Assembly (NCBI RefSeq): GCF_001949145.1
Contig: NW_019091407.1
Coordinates: forward strand, 1,474,175 to 1,536,174
DNA length: 62,000 nt
Direction of reading: 5' to 3'
From: Acanthaster planci
Lineage: Eukaryota; Echinodermata; Asteroidea; Valvatida; Acanthasteridae
Each line of letters starts with the position of its first letter. Position 1 is the stretch's first letter. Below are positions 34,101-49,100 of this stretch, one piece after another. Below the pieces are notes generated by a model. That model searched no databases. It was not told where the DNA came from and worked only from the letters and a program-made list of their open reading frames with translations. The translations under genes and the position numbers were made by a program.

Positions 34101-37100
34101 CTGTGTCCAAGGAGGAAGATTGTGAGTGTTATTTGAACTTTTTTCCCCCAAATAAAACTCTGACAGAATGATTTAAAAAGAAATGGTTCAATCTTTCTGG
34201 ACATCCCTCTGTGTTAGCAAAAAAAAAGACTTTAAAAAATAGTGAGAAAAGGAGTGCAAATTTTATCTGATCTTGAATTTGGTCGCAGACATGAACTCCA
34301 CGCACAATATCACTAGTGACTACACCATTGCCACATCATGCAAGCTCTCAACCAATGTACACTTATATGTACATACATGTACATGTACTTATTATGAGGT
34401 CCCATCTGCACAAACACAGCTTTATGCCAAAACACTGCTCATGTGGCTGTTACTCCTTTCTGAAAAAAAGAAGAAATGTACACATTGTGTGGCAAGAAAA
34501 ATATATTTTTTTCTGCCTATACATTTCGTGTTTTAAAATAAGCAGCAAATTAAATTTATACTTTTATCTTTAGCGACATACCAGTAAGTTCCTCGGTAAA
34601 ATCAAATCAAAAACTGGCACAGATGCCCCCCCCTTTTGGCCAATATGTGGTCTTCAAAGTATGGCTGCTTTCTGCTCCCCCTCCCCCACAGTACAGTCTG
34701 GTGCCACCACTGATGGGAAACGTTAGGGATATGAATGATTGACTGCAGGTGTTATAAGAATAGCACTGACTACCATGTGTTTCCTCATTCCATTCAAACT
34801 AACCCTGACCTTCATGTCAATTTGTTAGCATTGAAGTTAGTGATTCAGCGACAACAACACCCAGCCTGAGCATTTTCCCATATGGACTGGTTTCTCCAAG
34901 GGGAAGGCAAAATGCATCTCTTACACAGAAATCGCACAGGACACAAGACCTGTTGCGTAATATTACAAAGACCACATAATAAACCCTTGAAATTGCAGCA
35001 TTGTGTTTCAATTAACCTAGTTTAAAATTTTTGTTTAGCTACAACGTATTTTTTAAATCTGTGTTGGGGCCTTATTGGTTTATTTGCTGATATAAATTTG
35101 CATATTCATGAGCAAAACTGTGATGTAGTCTGAGGAACTTAACCTCAATGTGTTCCATTGATTTGTGCACAAAAATATTGCGAGATTTTTCATACTTTGC
35201 TATCGAAGATTTCCATTCCTCGGGCAATTTCTTCTTGAAATATATGGCAGTAAGTCAGCGAGTAACCTTTTTCTCAGAAACGGTTTCAAAGAACATATTT
35301 AGTGTTCAAATGTGAACACAAAAACTTGCAAACTGAACAGTGCCTTCTGGTTTTACATCACTCTTACAGTGCCCCCACTTGTCTGGAAAAGATTATTCAA
35401 TTTTGAATGTTTGGAAAAGTGCACTTTACAATTCACTTCACTCCAAAAAGACTTCAAACAGTTTTCATACATTGAAGAAGCAATTAAACATGCACAAATA
35501 TAGATTCATTACATTGATCCTTTCAATGTGAGGAAAACCCCAATCCTTGTAGGATCTTGAAGTTTGTCGGATTTACGGGGGACTCGGACTTGTGGCCTAG
35601 TTGTCATAGGCTTTGTAGCTCAGGATCATAGGGTTCAAATCCAGCAGATGGTTATATCTTGTGACCTTGGGAAAGTCACTTCACCCCTTCCTGCTTCTCT
35701 CTAAGTAACTAGATACCAGTGAGGGCTGAAATACATGTAGTGTATTTAGCTGTTTCCACCTGCAAGCAGCAGGCTGTATGCTTACGAGGCAGCTGGTTCC
35801 AGGACTGTTGAAATGTGAGCCAAATGAGCAGGGATAATATCAATTTGTCGGCACCTTTGAATATGTTGTTGGAATCTCTGCAAGTTTGGAGTGTTCTGAT
35901 GTCATTATTTCAATGTCTCACAAATCACATTCATTCTCACTAGTACAGTGTAATGCATAGTGCACACTTGGTAGCCTTGCCCTTTTTAATGATGTAATAA
36001 TACATGTACAGTACCTTCTTGTTGCAGTGAAATGGTTAAAAGTTAAGAAAAGAAGTGGATCATATGTGGGTGTAAGTTAGCAAATTAATTGGTGTGAAAA
36101 TATTAGTGACAAAGCTCAGAAACTATTTTCCAATTTTCCAATCATTTTTACATGGAAGTTATAACTGCATCCAAACAGAAATTGAAGATTGTCCTTAATG
36201 TTTCCATTATTATATAAATGTGTTGAGTGTAAAGATCATTCCTCATTTATAATATCATACACAATGAATCATTATCTCACAAGTACCATTCCCAGATGAG
36301 CCCTAGGCTACAGGCCATGTTTTCTTGCCTGTCTCACTGGAAAGTTGCTGCTAAGCAAATGCTGGAAAATTGAGAATTCAATTTGGAAACTTATTTTTTG
36401 GATGCCAGCCAACTACATCGATGTAAAGGACTACTGCAACTAAATTCAATGTAACAGACTTACAGTTAATTACAGAGTACATGTGATCCATTTTCATTTT
36501 GGTCAAATGACACAGATCAGCAACAAAACAGAAATGTTTTCAGAGATTTTGTAAAAAACAAAAAACCGAAACTTGTTCAAAGGTTTCGTTCATTTTCAAA
36601 TGACGAAAAAGCAGATAGCCTGGTTAAGAAATGGCCTAAAAATAGGACAGGTTTCTAACCACAACCCACAGTCCATTGGCATGCAATCTTGCCAGATATG
36701 CATATCAAGAACCGGCACATAAAAACTAGCACGATACATCATTTTCATTGTCAGCCATGCCTGGTCACAGAAATACACCGTGGCGTCAGGCATGTGTAGC
36801 GTAATAATGACTCTGTGTACAATTTATCATCTATTGTTGGAAAGATATTTTGACAGCTCTTAAGTTTGCTCGGCTCTTTACTGCTTTATAAAGTAAGTGT
36901 TCGGGACTTTGTAAAGTTTGGTATTGTTTCCCTTGATCCATCCATTGGAAAAGGGGCCAAGTCAAGGTGATATTTCAGGGTATTATTTAATTTCTTTTAT
37001 TTCTATTTCATTTCATGGTAATAAAATAGCACAAGCACCAACCATTTGAAGGATTGTAAGTGACAACTGACATGAAAAAAATGTTCGGTTTCAAGGATGG

Positions 37101-40100
37101 AAAACCTGGACAAATATTCCAGGGAAAACTCACAGAATTAGGTAAGGACTAGGGACTGAAACCCAAATCAACAAGCTGACATGGACTGGAACCAAACCTC
37201 AAGTCGCAGAGGTGGAAAGCAAGGAAAGTGCCACTATGCCAACCTAACTCCTTGTCCGCATATGAACTAATCAGGCCAAATTTGCTAAGATTGACCATAA
37301 TGGCCAATGCCTGTCTACTGGTACTTTCCTAGTGTGTGATCCAATGGTCCACATTACGTTTCTCCAGTAACAGCAAAGACATAACAGTTTATGTACCGAT
37401 AAAGTCCTTTTGTCCTCATCTAACATTCTGACTTCCATCATTCTTGAAATAATCAATCCACACTGTGTCTCTTTTAAACCCATGGGAATCTGTAAATACT
37501 TCCCAAATCCTACAGTTAGGTCTAAGTTCACTGGAAGCTACAGCAGGTGAACTTGTTTCCAACTGACCCTTTGAACTCGCCGAAATTGCAAGCCAGCATT
37601 CCGGTTGGATTTATCTCACGGTAGCATAGCCCTGCTGTCCAGGTCTCAGCCCTGATCTTCCAGACTTCCCTGGCCATAACAGCCCAACTACAGCCCCCAA
37701 CCACACAAACATCTCCGCAGGTGATCAAGAACGACCAAATTAGATTTCGTCCCACAGATCGGCAACACATCCGCCGGATCCGAGAGACCATTAGGGGGGG
37801 CATGGGGCTGAGTACTGTTTGTCCCTGGTATTATCACTCAGTGGCTTTGTGGAAGTGCGCCAGCGCAATCAGAGTTGGCCAGAATTAGATTGTTTGAAGA
37901 ACAAATTCAGAAGGGAAATTAGGAGCAAATTGGTTGATTGCAGTTCAGGATCATAACTGATCAAGAAATTAAACTTGCCCATATAAAATGATTACAAGAT
38001 CTCCTTAGGCTAACCAGATCATATTTCCACATTTCTGAGTAGAGCAGATACATGCTACTTTGGAGTCAGTTCCCATTACAATTTGAACAGTAACAGACAG
38101 CTGGTGTAAGGAATACAAAATTGTAAATTGTGGCCAAATCATTGGGGGTGGGTTGACTGGACAGAATGCTGTTGTTGGTCATCCTACATTTGCAAAGACT
38201 GGCCTGCCCGGAACTGACCACACCTTGCATGAGGGGGGTCCACATTCAAGAGGGAAAACCAGTATGGAAAAGCAAGTATACTAGAGGTGAAAACAACTGG
38301 TTGATGAACTGCTTGGCATTCAACTTGTGGAAATGCTAAAAAAAACCTGCAGGGAATTACACAAATAGCTTGGTTGTATGGGATTTCTGCATTAAATCGC
38401 ATCTTGATTCCAGGCTCTAGGAACAACTGTGCAATTCTTACGTCTAAAACCAATATGCTCTGTGATGACCAGTTTGTCAAACCATCATACAAACAACAGT
38501 TGAATTTGCTTCACCCACTATTCTGATTTTTTTTTCTAAGTCTGTAAGAGCTAGGAAGGAACTCATAAAATCTCAAAAGTGAAGAAGCATTTCATTATCC
38601 TGCATGTACATGTACAATCTAAGCAGCGAATGTCTAGTGCCAAGTGCTGATGGATTCTACAGAATTTTACACATGCTAGTTATTGAAACTTCACAAGCAT
38701 CCATCTACAAAACATGGATCAGATTTGATATGCTAAAATCCAATATGACATGACTTTAGAAATTACATGATTATTTTGTAAAAACTGTGGACTTCAGCAA
38801 TGCATAGCATTTAAGAAATGTGTCTTAAACTTCACTATTGTCAAAATGGGCCACTGGGCTCATAAGGAAATCAAATTAACAGTAATGAAAAACAGGTTCA
38901 GGTTGTGCTTAAGTATTGGGCACACATGAAGACCTTCAACATTCATCCAAATGAAAACAATTCCAACAAAGAATTATGGAGGTACAATTGTCTTCTCATT
39001 CCCCGCGCCTTTCAAGTACTGGCTAAAACAAAGGGTGGGGCCAAATGGAGATTTCAGTCTGTGACCTCCTGAGCATCAAACTGCCAACCCAGAGCCAGTC
39101 CTGTGTTGGCAGACTCTCCAATTTGACAATTTCTCCCATCATTTCTTCCGGGATTACCAACAATCTTAACTGGTTAAATGGACACGTTGCTTCTTAGCCC
39201 TTTTTCCTGTTAAAAAAAACCCACCTTGTTTTTGACAGAGGAACCCGGATTTTGTTTTTGTGCTTTTTCTCCTGCCTTATGGCCATCATTACTGTCATCC
39301 GCTGTGGGACGTGCCTCTGAAGGACTCGAATCCTGCCAGGCAGCCTGCGCAAACCAGAATCACGTTCCTTATTCCTGAATCCAGATCTGTTGTGCCATTG
39401 TCAGGGCAGAGGCAGAATTACACACAGAAAGAGAACAGCACCCAAGATGAGGTCGCTGACTTCTGATGACAGCAAGTCAACAACTTGTAGCTACAAAACC
39501 CTGTGATTTACTTACTTTTGAATCCCCCCATCTAACCATTTTGCCAGGTAACGCATGTTGCACACTGTGCTGGATGAAATAGCCAGATCAACATAGTGAT
39601 GTATTATCAAATGCCCATTATTTTCATTGAGTTTTTCAGAGCCAAGGATTACTGAGACAGTGCTAAAAAACATGCACTACTATTGTTAACCAAGGTACAT
39701 GTAAGAGAAAGAAGAAATACCAGTACATGTATATGTATGAATAAAAACTGTACCCTGAGGCTAGAATTAGGGAGCGGGATAGTCTGTCTACACAGCAGGT
39801 AAGTTATTCAGAGCATGACGGGTACAGTTTAGGAGGGCAACCCTCTTATTGCTCATTGAACTCAAAGAATGCTACACAAATTCCTCCTGTGATGGACCAT
39901 GATGATTGTTCCCAGAGCAAAGTACACAAAAGTACAGGAAAGAACTTGGCACCTGCATGGTTGTCTCATCATAGTGGTGACCCTGTATCTTGTCAACAAT
40001 GAATAATCCAGGCCATTAATTTTTGCTTGCAATACAAGGCTGGATTTATGAAGGTATTTCTTGCCTGAGGGTGAATTTCTACCAGAGACTTTTTACATGA

Positions 40101-43100
40101 TTGTGGAGCTGGGTGGCAATTTTAATCACTCTGGGCAGGACAGCCGTCCATTTCCGGGAGGGGGGCCTAGATCCTTTGGGCCAGAGACAGACAATAATCG
40201 GATACTTTATGTCAACTCCAATGAGCAGAGGTGTGCTAACAATTGCAAGATTTGTTGCCGGTGCCTAGAGAGACTAGATAACTTCCTCAACTGGGGATTG
40301 GAGCCTGATGTGCTCAGATTAACTACACTTGGCATGCTTGTTTTCAATTATCGGATTTAGGTATTATCTGTAAGTATCAAAGTACAAGACATACCCGGTA
40401 ATATGGAGCAAGTTTTTAAATAGAAGGTACTGTATTATCTAAGGGTGTCACCATGGCTGCACAGCTATCAGAATCAATCCCAGCTAAATGTACACAAAAA
40501 AGTTTCATTGAGAATGGTGGTTTACATGAATAACAACATTCATGTCGTGAATTCTGAATTCAACAAAAATTGTTCTGATGACGAGACCTGATGGCACAAC
40601 CCCACATCATGATGTCATCCCTTGGAGTACTGCACAGAATGTTCTCGAGTGGGCAGTACACCCCAAATGGACAGTCCCACAAGTGTATTGAAGGATAATT
40701 ATACGTAGATCAAGACTGTCATGCTGCCAACCTGTATTTAGCAATCACAGAACATAACTTGCCATTTCATAAAGCTATGAAGCAATATTAATGTCTCACT
40801 ATGACTGTCTAACGGCTTTCTGTAGAGGGCAGCAGGTTATGTGAATGGCCACAGAGATGCTGTGCTGAAGGGTAGAGATCATAAGACGGTAAGCCAGTAC
40901 GCAGGCCCCAAATATCCTGCGCGAACCAAAACATGATTTGCATGCAGTCAAATGCTCTGCTATTTAGAACATTTGGTGGCATGTGAACTGGATGGCATGG
41001 TTTGTAAAAAAAGATGGAAGCTACCAGCAGGCTGGCCAGCTAATATCTCTGAAAATACTGGACAAAAGGGGCTCTCCAAATTGCTTTATTGGAAAGGGAG
41101 TGTAGGCATCAGTGGCTGTTTTTAGGGGTAGATCATCTCTGGAAATAAATATCTTTAAAAGTTATGGTGACAATTCAATAACAATGTGGGTCCGAGTAGA
41201 CCGGGGAACTTTAAATTTTTTTTCCTCCAAGATCTAAAAAGACTCCATAAAGTATCATTTCGGCAAATGTCTTTCAAGTACTGTCTAAAACCTCATCCCA
41301 GTGGGTTTTTTCTAAATAACCAGGCAGATCAAATTATAAAATTGAACTTGAAGTAGATACATTACAATATTAGAAATAAGGAGTGCTTAAGGTACATGTA
41401 CCAGCACTGATGCACAACCTTCTAAACTCTGCAAAATCACCAGGGAATTGAGCACAATTTGTGGCACGCTGATGGACTAATGACACTCTAGCATGTTGCC
41501 TGCTTCAGCTTCAGCTGACGTCAGATATGATGATGACAGATCTTGTCCAGAAAAGTTGGACACTGCATTCCCTGCTGGGAGGCTATGCTCCAATGACTTC
41601 GACTTTCAGCTGGGGTGACAGATTTCATTTTTTTAATACCTTCTACTGGTAGGTCTCATCACAGAGTAAGAAATTCCTTGGGCAACCTTATATTATCTTT
41701 ACCGCCCCACAACTTAATTTTAAAGGGGATGTATGTCTGAAAGGTTTTGCACGTGGCCATGAGGAACTACAACTTCAACAGAGAAAGGGAAATCTAAGGC
41801 TAATGCTTTCAAACCATTGCAAGCCACTCAACTGAAATACGACAGTTTCACACTAGACACTTGACAAGCTCATTAACAAGTTTAACTGAGTTAAGCAACA
41901 GAAAATATTTGTTAATACACTTCGCAACATGTATGTATTCATATTTCTATGCGGTTGGCGGACTCTCTACCTCACAAACCCAACATTACATGTACATTTG
42001 ATCTAAGCAATGACATACATGTACATGTACATTGAACTCAATGACTTGGCCAGGTCAAAGGTTGCTAAATTGAGGAGAAGAGGCATGTTGAATATCATTT
42101 GCTGGCTTGATTTAAACACTGGAAACCCCTGTAACGGTCGTGCAGCACAGTTTCACCCCATTTGAACCCAACTTTGGAGAACCAAGCTCCTTGTTCTTGA
42201 TAACCCTCCTAAGATGGGGTTAGATATAAGACCAGATGAGACCAAAGGATGTGAGTCACATCACCACGTCTGCTGGCAGACACACCTTTCCGGAGCTAAG
42301 ATAGGGGACCCATGACAGTACATGTACATGTATGTCCAATGTGGTCATGTTCCGGTACAAGTTGCCAGGTGTGTCATGAATGCAAGGGGGAAATGGGCAG
42401 ACAGCAATCCTAACTGTCTGCCCATCTGCTTCAAATCCCTTTGCATTCAGGTTGGCTGTTTCAAGTTGTCCAAAAGTACCGTATGGTCGCAACTAAATTT
42501 GTGACATACTGTACGTACGTACCTCAGTATAATCTCATTTTTTATTTTCAACATACAGGAACCACAGACCTAATGTACATATCTCACAGGATTCTCCACA
42601 AATGGGAACAATTTTCAAATTTTGAAATCTTCATGAAACTTAAAGAAACCAGGAAATGAATTTTTCTTAGAATCACTTTTTGTGTATCTCTGTACTCTTC
42701 TGCCGTGTATGAAGACTGTTTGACATCTTTTTTGAATTATGTGACCTGAACGGTGCACTTTTTTTTGAAATATTAAAAATTAACCAATCACATCTGGACA
42801 AGTGAGGGCGCTCTTGCTTTGATGTAAATCCAGGAAGACATGGTTCAGGTTTCATGTTTTCATGTTCAAATTGTGAACCCCTAATTTGTTATCTGGGAAC
42901 ATTTCTGTGAAAAGCTGAACTATTGCCATAAACTTACACAGCAATAAATTGCCAAAGAAAATAAAATCTGCCATAGCAGTGGTTAAAAAAATATAGAAAT
43001 TTTCTGTGCACTTATCAGTGCAACATTGAAATTCAAAGCCTTGGATGACATCATAGTTCTGCTCATGAATATGCAAATGTATTAGCATAAAACCAAAAAG

Positions 43101-46100
43101 CATCAAAATATGAGTTAAAATTGCAAAACAAAAATTTAAAATCAGGTTAATTAAAACCCAAAGATGCAATTTCAAGGGTTTTTAGTAAAATTTATAAAAA
43201 TTTGTCTATTTCCTGGTTCCTTTCTTTTCTGAACACATGCACGCTATTCCTGTCAATAGAAGTTGTGCATTCACTCAAAAATATTACTGGATGCATTTTT
43301 TGGGCCACATGTGAGATTTTGTATCAAAAATTGAACTTTCTCCATTAAAAGTAAAATTACACAAGTACAATTAAAGTGTTATTTTTTCCTGACGTTATGA
43401 AAACTACCAATACTGTAGGCCTACCTTTACATATATACCTGATACCTGATCAACGTGTTTATGGCACACATCTTAGCAATTTAAAATGCAACTGTCTCTT
43501 GAAAGTCATACTGTTTAGAGGACAGTCTAATCACTGAAGCAGGCCTATGATACCGGTACCTTGTCATGAACTGTGTCCCCACATACTGTACATGTGTCCT
43601 ACATGTACGTGTAGTTCTATGCTTTATTAACACCTGAACTGTTTAAGATCAAACACCAAATTTTAAATGATTTTGAAGGGCTGGGGAGTGTACAGTGAGG
43701 GAATCTCTGGCCTTACAATTGCATTGGGCTAGATGTTTACAGAAAATGCCAGTTACTGCTGTATTCTGGTTGATTTTAGCAGATTTGGAGAGGAAAAATG
43801 GTTGCCCAGGAAGTTGAGAATAGTACAGATTGATATAAAAGGACTGGTCACTGGAAATGTCAAACCACATCAGCCCTGCCATGGAAATGAGCCACTTTTT
43901 CCTGGTCCTCTGTGTATGTCAAATATTCTGTTATCCATGTCAATTCATCTTTTTCAGTTGCCTCCCTGCCCCTCCCCCTAGGACTTTAACCAGATGATGC
44001 AAAAGACTACCCTTGGCAGGTTGGGAGTTAATTTTCCAACACATACAGTCACCCATAATCCATCAACAGTAATGACTTGAGGGTCACTGGCAGATTCTGT
44101 CGCCAACAAATGAGACACAAACATGCATTGCGGAAAAAATATCTGTATTAAAATACGTTGTCTTACTAAACTGATGCCTATCAGGTTCTTGCCATTTCAT
44201 ATGAAGTCATTACTGAGGACATACAGAATTTCTGCTTCGGAAAGCATTGATGAGGGCTTGCTGCTTGAGAGCAACAGATCTGAGAGATTGTGAAATACGG
44301 CACAGCCTCCGATCTTGGCTGGGAGCCCAGCGCTAATCCCCAACTTCATTCCTTTCATTTCCCGCTGGCCTTTTCAGCAACCTCCGCGCAGTCACAACAG
44401 GACATCAAGTCAAATTCTGGTCATGATGAATATTCTCCCCCTCCCTCCCACCTCCGCCTGAAAGTTGGGGCAACTCCTGTGACAATTCTTGACGACGGTT
44501 GGGGAGGAATGGTGATCTGGCACTTCCTCCATCTGAGGAACCAAATCATGCCTACGGCATCTATGCTCTCAAAACTTACCGGCGCTTACAAGTTCCTCTT
44601 TCAATGTTTTGCACACTTAACAACTTCCCTGGACACAAGTTCCACAACACATACATAATGTGAATACACGTACAGCAGTGAAAAATAAAGAGTTGCTGAA
44701 TTGAAAGCTGACGTAAATAAACCTTATTCTAGCTGTGAGAGTTGGTTTCAAATCTCATTCCAACATGACAGCCGACCCCAAATCACAGCAAATAAACTTG
44801 GTGGCCATAAGATTTGGCTGCTTACTAGCAAATTTGTCACCCATCCAATAGGGAAACAACTAGATTATATAGATTTGGAGTTATGAGCACATGTACATGC
44901 AGGTCTACATTGTATTTTAGTTCTTGGGGCTCAGGCTTTGACATTAAGAAGAATATGTCATACATGAACGGACTTACTACTCAGACATATCTTTTATTTA
45001 CCAGCACTACAAGATTGAGTTTACCCTTCCAGAAGAGTTGCATTTTTGTCATCTAGTCAAACATCAGGATATGCAAGTACACATTGCCTGCTCAAAAGAG
45101 CCAATGGATGACACACTCGATATCCATCCCCCCCAATCAAACCAGGGCTTTCAACATGCATAACTTACCTCTGGATACAACGGGTGGAAAGACACATCAG
45201 AGACAACATCAGTGTGGCTAGAGAGTTTGTGGATATAGGTGCCTGCCCTGATGTCAAATATGTAAGCCTAAAATACCAAAAACAAAAACATTGAGTATGC
45301 AAATGTGAATACATAGTGCCTTCAAATTCCTCATACATATAGATGAGTTCCAATTACTATTATAAAGTAGCCAGTTTTACTCTGGTATTATGCACCAAGA
45401 GTATATTTTATTTACACAGTTTTAACCTTTGTTCAGTCTTCTACAAATATTTCATCTCCAAAATTAACACGTACAATATTTCATTTTCTACCAGTCAATG
45501 CAATTTTGACATGCTAATAAGTTCATGTACATTGTACATGTACAAGATGCAAAACAGAAAGTAATGGGTTAGTGGGAAAGTTACAGCAGTGCTTTCGTAT
45601 TGATTGTGAATTTATACCATTGGCCAAACGACTTAAACCTAAGTCTGTTCTACATGTACATGAACATCTTACTGGAGTAAAACACAATTAATTTTGATCG
45701 TAGTCATTTTCTGTTCCTGTTTGTAGTAAAACATACAGAGAAAAGATTCTTGCATATTTGGACTATTAAAAAACAGTCCATACAGCCTGCATGCCAATTT
45801 GTTTGGAAAGGATTTTAGGTCATTTATGCAGTGGCCAAAAATTTATCACTGTGGCGGACACACTGTCAAGGTCTAGGTAATTTCGGGATGCCCTTTCAAA
45901 TAATTTGTTATCAATATCAAATTGTCTCTTGACAACTTATGCTATCTGTAGAGTCTTTTGCTATCATGTGTGTAATAATAATTACAGGTTTTTATACAAT
46001 CCTACTTTTACTTTCCATTATTTATTGCCCCGTTAATTGGCCCATGAAACATCCCACATACATGTACCATCTCAGCTCCCTGGGGAGTATACAGCTCAAT

Positions 46101-49100
46101 GCAGCTATTTTAGTGCAAAGCAGCTAAATAAACCACACTGAATAACCATCTCTGTCCTCACAGGTACCCAATTACTCCTGAGTGTGGAGAAACAATGAGT
46201 GACACACACGAACCATCACCACGAGCTGGATTCGAACCCACAATCTGTGACTTTACCCACAGACTACGAATCCAATGCTGTTGTCCCAAGACCACATCAC
46301 TCCTCACGCTAGTGATGCATGTTTAAACATGCATTGCTAAGTTTGTAAATTAACACCCACAGGACTGTCTTGAACTTGAAACAATGAGAAGCTAAAGGCT
46401 GCCTTGACATTCACATCCAAAGATCTGAAAAAAGTCTCAAAATACTCTACAATCCTCAAAACCTCCCTGACCCCTGCAAATTGGGGTCTCTCCCCCTTTC
46501 TGATCCCAACCGCCCCCAAAAATCTGATTCCATTTTTCTTCAGTGTCATACATGACCCCTGGTGGATATTTTGATAAATGCTCACCACACTGGGGACACC
46601 TGAATGGCAACCTTAATTCATAGCATACTGGTCAGCGTGTTCATTTGGGAAAAACAATACACCCGACTGGAAATCTGCAGGAAATTTATCCCACCTGTTA
46701 CCAAGCTGCCTACAGACTGGCAGTTTCTTCCTGTTCATGTTTTGTTCCCCTCAAATACTTTCAAGGATTTCTTCTTTTCCTCTTTGCTGTCACCTGTCTT
46801 TCAGTCAGAGATTGCAACATTGACTGATAGGTAGGAAAAACTCTTTCCCTCTTCAGCATTTTTTATACTCTATTTACATTAGCTCAGTGAAAAGAATGAG
46901 GAAGGTGAACTTATTGTTGTGTGATATGGCTTCTTATAATCCGCCTGTCTTGCCATGGCAACTCAATTTTCTTTACAATTTCGAATTTCAGACTTGTTCC
47001 ACTTGAAAAGAGGAGTGGAAAGCAGAAACAAGAGGGTAAAGAAATTCCAAGATCCAATTCCACTCAGCATTCAGTACAGAAAGCCTGCTAATGTCAGAAA
47101 CAGTCACAAAGAAGTCTCCATATGGCATGCATTCTGGCCAGTAACCAGTTTTTACTCTGCAGCTCTTTTCTCTACTTTTAACAGAAATTTTCTGGCGCTT
47201 GAATGCTCCATGAAATTGATAGCAGTCAGACAACTGGAACCAAATCACTTTAAAACAACACAGCATTAACAGCAGAATTCAGGGTAATTCTGTGCCAAAT
47301 CATACAAACTTGGTAACCTTCCATGGTGTGAACAGACTCAGATTTGCCACCAAAAAAAAAGTCATTTTTATTACTATACTGCTCTCATTTTCCAAGGGAT
47401 TCATTAAGTTGATCACACGTTATAGGGCTGTGCTGAATATCTGAATAACCGAATATTCAATCAATTGTCGAATATTATTTTTCGAATTTGAATATTCGAA
47501 TGCAACAGTTATGAAAAGGAAGCGAAAAGTTTCTTTTATTACATGAGAAACATTGCACTATGGAAGCTTGTTTCAAGCAGATTCAAGTGAAAAGTGTCAG
47601 AAATCTTAAAACAATTGCGAAAGTAAATTATTCATTATCCACTAGCTGCCGGGTGCAGTGCACACATACGGTCAATTTCAGTTTTCGAAATTCTTCAAAA
47701 ATTCATCATTTTATTTAATGGACATTTACACCCACACGAATTACTGTCTGTTGGACAAATCTATTGACACCCGAGTATTTCAACCAGGTCTGCAGCCTTG
47801 TAAAAAGAGCCCAGATTGTGCTGTGTTATGTAAGTTTCTTTTGTTCCCGAAACCGGCACAGTGCACTGATGGTGTCTTTTCAATACAGGCCAGATTAGCA
47901 TGCAGCGGTATTGTATCGTTCATCGCTGGAGTGCTGGAGAGCCTTTGTCCCCGGTGGTAATCTGCTTGCGCTGAATGCCACAAATAGAGGTATGATCTTT
48001 CAAAACAAGGATGGATTTCCTCCGATATTGACAACTAAAATAATGTTGGCAATCCCCAGCAACTCAGTCTTTTGTGCCAAGCATGGTCTTTTGTTACAAG
48101 ACCCAGCTCTTTTGTCCCTGTTTTGGGCTCCCCGGCTTCGTGTATAAAGCTTATGTGCTTGAAAACAGGTCCCCCGGCAGCAAGTGGTTAAACAATTCAA
48201 AAAAAAGAAAATTTTCAACTGGGAAAGAAGTCTTATTCATCTCTTCAATCTTGCTAAATCCTGGCTGGAGATTTGAGAAGCTATTATATTGATCATAATG
48301 TACAATTGCGTGTGTGTTATTGCAACTGATTTTGTAGATGGTTTTGTTCATCAACAATCTGCCAGTCGGTGTGACCGAATATTCAGATATTCGATCAAAT
48401 TGAAGGTCGAAGGTACAAATAGTGAATTATTCGAATTGACTCAGCCCAAACACATTATAAGATAATTATTGGTTAGCAATAGTGTAAAGAACTTTTCATT
48501 TAAACTTGAAATTGATGAACGAGGTCCACTGAAAAATGAAGCACCTATCAAGTTCTAAACACCTGTATTTTTAGGATCCAAAACTTCAGCAAAACCTGTC
48601 ATTTTTCATGCGGTTCACAGACTAATGAGAACATACAGATGATTGTTTCTCATGATACAAAATACATCCCGGTGTATTGCATGAATTAACTGAGATCAAG
48701 ACGATTGGAAGATGGTTAATTCTCTGGACTGTCACATAATTTGTTGAACGTAGACAAAGGCAAAGAGTATTAGCAGGGAGAAAATCTATTTCCACGTGGA
48801 GTAAAATGAAATGTAGAGCCTAGAGGTGGATCCACCTTAATACCAGATACATCGACATGTAAATAGTACATGTAGGACGAGTGAAAGATATTCTTTCTGA
48901 AGCCATCCAATAGGAAGTTCTTCATTAATTTCAAAGTAAAATGTGACCCGCTCTGCAAAAAAGGTGTATTAAATCGTAAATGTAAAAATGCGTAATGGCC
49001 CATTCCATGTGCGGAGGGTGAAAATAGTTGGAAATATTTTGAAGCTAAATGCTTGATCAGAAAGCCTCTGTTGCTAAGGAAAACCAAGAGAGTGTCTAAT

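Noticed and set aside
37183-37242. tRNA gene on the minus strand
   Set aside because: Box A- and box B-like strings are present without a consistent cloverleaf; a SINE head is more likely.
44290-44658. Plus-strand open frame of 122 codons
   Set aside because: No domain, no splice context, antisense to WDR27; composition follows a C-rich local stretch.
46228-46300. tRNA gene on the minus strand
   Set aside because: Box B is perfect, but the acceptor and anticodon stems do not close and the downstream sequence matches another SINE.
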